Part shown: in pieces, positions 62,707-64,000 of the stretch | How positions within the stretch are numbered: the first letter of the stretch is position 1 | Layout: the number at the start of each line of letters is the position of its first letter | Origin: Armatimonadota bacterium | GTDB lineage: Bacteria > Armatimonadota > Fimbriimonadia > Fimbriimonadales > Fimbriimonadaceae | NCBI GenBank assembly: GCA_018268315.1 | Contig: JAFDWU010000004.1 | Coordinates: 91,442-155,441, forward strand | Direction of reading: 5' to 3' | DNA: 64,000 nucleotides | The notes under the pieces: generated by a model | Databases searched by the model: none | The model's input: only the letters and a program-made list of their open reading frames with translations | Told to the model about the DNA's origin: nothing | Program-made: the position numbers and the translations under genes

Positions 62707-63827
62707 AGGTCATGACCATTCTGGGCACCCGCCCGGAGATCATCCGCCTAAGCCTGGTCATTAAGCTTCTCGATGAGTTCGCCGAGGAGCACATCTTGGT
62801 CCACACCGGCCAGAACTTCGACGACCGCCTAAGCAAGATATTCTTCGAGCAGCTTCAGGTGCGAGAGCCGGATTACCACATGAATGTGCGCGGCGCGGGC
62901 TTCAGCGACCAGATAGGGCAGATACTCACCCAGTCCGAGGCGTGCTTCCGCAAATTCAAGCCGGATCGCCTCCTGATTCTGGGCGATACGAACAGCGGCC
63001 TCAGCGCCATCGTCGCGCGAAGAATGGGCATTCCGGTGTATCACATGGAAGCCGGCAACCGATGCTTTGACGACCGCGTGCCGGAAGAAGTGAATCGGCG
63101 GGTGATCGATCACAGCAGCTCGATCCTGATGCCGTACACCCACAACAGCAAAGAAAATTTGATGCGCGAGGGCATCGCTCAGGACCGCCTGTACGTGACC
63201 GGCAACCCGATTTTCGAGGTGCTGGAGGCGTTCACACCCCAAATTAACGCCAGCGAGGCGATGAAAACCTACGGCGTGGAGAAGGGCAAGTTCTTCCTGG
63301 TGACCCTGCACCGCTCCGAGAACGTGGATCACGAAGGGCGCCTGAAGAACTTCTTAGAGGGTCTGAAGCGGCTGCACAAAGCGTATGGCTTCCCGATCAT
63401 CGGCTCGCTTCACCCGCGGACACGAGATAAGATTGCCGCCTTCGGCATCGACCCGAAGGCGTATGGCATCACCTTCGTAGAACCCCTGAGTTTCTTCGAT
63501 TTTGTGAACCTTGAAAAGAACGCCTTCTGCCTGCTTTCCGATAGCGGCACCGTGCAAGAGGAAGGCTGCATCTTCGGTGTGCCGAACGTGACGATCCGCG
63601 ACGTGACCGAGCGGCCGGAGACGGTGGAGTGCGGCTCCAACATCCTAACCGGCGCCGAGCCGGAAGGCATCGAGCGCGCGGTGAAGATGGTCACCCGCGT
63701 GGCGGGCGGCTGGAATCCGCCGGTCGAGTATCTTGCGCCGAAGGTCTCGGAAACCGTCGGGCGCATCGTTTTAAGCTACCGGCTCCCTGATCATGCGGAG
63801 CTGCTTTATCGTCAAAGCAAGAACTAG
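62703..63827 (+). CDS. wbjD: UDP-N-acetylglucosamine 2-epimerase family, WbjD/FnlC/CapG type
   Basis: A 374-residue GT-B-fold epimerase starting at TTG 62703 inside TTGA. Seen: KVMTILGTRPEIIRLSLVI, HTGQNFDDRLSKIFFEQL, LGDTNSGLSAIVARR, YHMEAGNRCFDDRVPEEVNRR (the WbjD/CapG-like form of the 2-epimerase signature), HRSENVD and LLSDSGTVQEEGCIFGVPN. It converts the last intermediate at C2 to give UDP-N-acetyl-L-fucosamine. The three pathway enzymes are consecutive except for the inserted 4-epimerase. After the stop there is a 76-nt stretch before the NeuD-like gene. Confidence 0.92.
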   Translation: MKVMTILGTRPEIIRLSLVIKLLDEFAEEHILVHTGQNFDDRLSKIFFEQLQVREPDYHMNVRGAGFSDQIGQILTQSEACFRKFKPDRLLILGDTNSGLSAIVARRMGIPVYHMEAGNRCFDDRVPEEVNRRVIDHSSSILMPYTHNSKENLMREGIAQDRLYVTGNPIFEVLEAFTPQINASEAMKTYGVEKGKFFLVTLHRSENVDHEGRLKNFLEGLKRLHKAYGFPIIGSLHPRTRDKIAAFGIDPKAYGITFVEPLSFFDFVNLEKNAFCLLSDSGTVQEEGCIFGVPNVTIRDVTERPETVECGSNILTGAEPEGIERAVKMVTRVAGGWNPPVEYLAPKVSETVGRIVLSYRLPDHAELLYRQSKN

Positions 63828-63835
63828 TCCTTGTC

Positions 63836-63907
63836 GTGAACCAAGAATCGCGCTATCATAAACTGAAAATGCTCGAAGAAGAGCCTCCCGCGGAGCCGCG
63901 GATTTGA
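63836..63907 (+). CDS. possible 23-codon leader/coupled small ORF
   Basis: GTG at 63836 to TGA at 63907 gives a 23-residue charged peptide (start VNQESRYHKLK, end EPPAEPRI). Its stop is shared with the TTG of the NeuD-like gene as TTGA, the same overlap type used three times between real genes in this window. No Shine-Dalgarno is seen, and a Met codon inside (63869) could also start it. It may be translated to couple the next gene, or be chance. Confidence 0.3.
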   Translation: MNQESRYHKLKMLEEEPPAEPRI

Positions 63908-64000
63908 AGATTGCCGTTATCGGGGCGGGCGGACACGCTAAGGTCGTGGTCGCCACCCTGCAAGCCATGGACCACATTGTGGGTGGCATTTTCGACGATA
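63904..64000 (+). CDS. NeuD-like sugar O-/N-acyltransferase, N-terminal part only
   Basis: Open from TTG 63904 to the window end, 32 codons. Seen: KIAVIGAGGHAKVVVATL, the Rossmann-like N-terminal signature of PglD/NeuD acyltransferases, then DHIVGGIFDD. Such enzymes acetylate a sugar nucleotide or sialic acid in surface polysaccharide synthesis, using a C-terminal left-handed beta-helix that is not included here. It fits the sugar-nucleotide operon. Confidence 0.8.
   Translation, partial: MKIAVIGAGGHAKVVVATLQAMDHIVGGIFDD

Overview
The window reads as chromosomal DNA of a didermic (Gram-negative-type), moderately GC-rich bacterium. It has lipoproteins with lipobox signals, a TonB-dependent receptor, a Wza-like SLBB export protein, a PEP-CTERM protein and a type IV pilus retraction ATPase operon. 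Several paralogous secreted proteins, three PilT-type ATPases side by side and many TAnnnT-then-start-codon promoters would fit an Armatimonadota/Fimbriimonadia-like organism. That placement is an inference from gene content, not from a marker gene. Gene packing is very tight: ATGA, TTGA and TAATG overlaps within operons, and 4-bp stop-on-stop overlaps between convergent genes. I saw no prophage, insertion sequence or CRISPR array.

Layout. 1-6.3 kb: M16 peptidase, FAH-family protein, NAD synthetase, penicillin acylase, and a small zinc-ribbon protein coupled to an unknown protein. 6.4-12 kb: GH63 glycosidase, membrane-anchored receiver protein, VanX-like dipeptidase, and an SLBB export protein whose frame runs directly out of tRNA-Phe, with tRNA-Asp beside it. 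12-24.6 kb: a phosphotransferase, two tandem beta-helix/propeller secreted proteins, a TonB receptor-YfiR-hybrid histidine kinase operon, and three unknown proteins. 24.6-28.7 kb: an operon of a secreted anchored protein and three PilT-like ATPases. 28.9-35.6 kb: greA, a PadR regulator, small membrane and lipoproteins, a serine hydrolase, a CAT-anticodon tRNA, hisB and an MFS exporter. 35.9-40.5 kb: an acyl-ACP-reductase-like gene, a NurA-like nuclease and a HerA-like ATPase in one operon, followed by a sugar phosphotransferase.

40.5-46.3 kb is a periplasmic redox island: three TlpA-like thioredoxins in tandem (the middle one frameshifted), lipoprotein MsrA, two tandem paralogous exported proteins and two small lipoproteins. 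46.3-54.8 kb holds a diguanylate cyclase, a PEP-CTERM protein, an AmpG-like transporter, a DUF4139 protein, a GNAT, an ankyrin protein, an AraC regulator and a HAD hydrolase. 54.8-59.7 kb holds an unusual fusion of a YkgJ-type CxxCxxCC domain with a GT41 (OGT-like) glycosyltransferase, divergent from a large glycosidase-like protein. 59.8-64 kb is a sugar-nucleotide operon matching the three-enzyme route to UDP-N-acetyl-L-fucosamine plus a 4-epimerase and the start of a NeuD-like acyltransferase, so the window probably ends inside a surface-polysaccharide cluster.

The most notable signals are: (1) at least 17 genes whose start codon lies 6-8 nt after a -10-like hexamer, implying widespread leaderless mRNAs; (2) the acyl-ACP-reductase-like/NurA/HerA operon; (3) the YkgJ-GT41 fusion; (4) the SLBB gene with no ordinary start codon after the tRNA; (5) two secreted proteins ending in what looks like a closed six-bladed propeller of a repeat I do not recognise.
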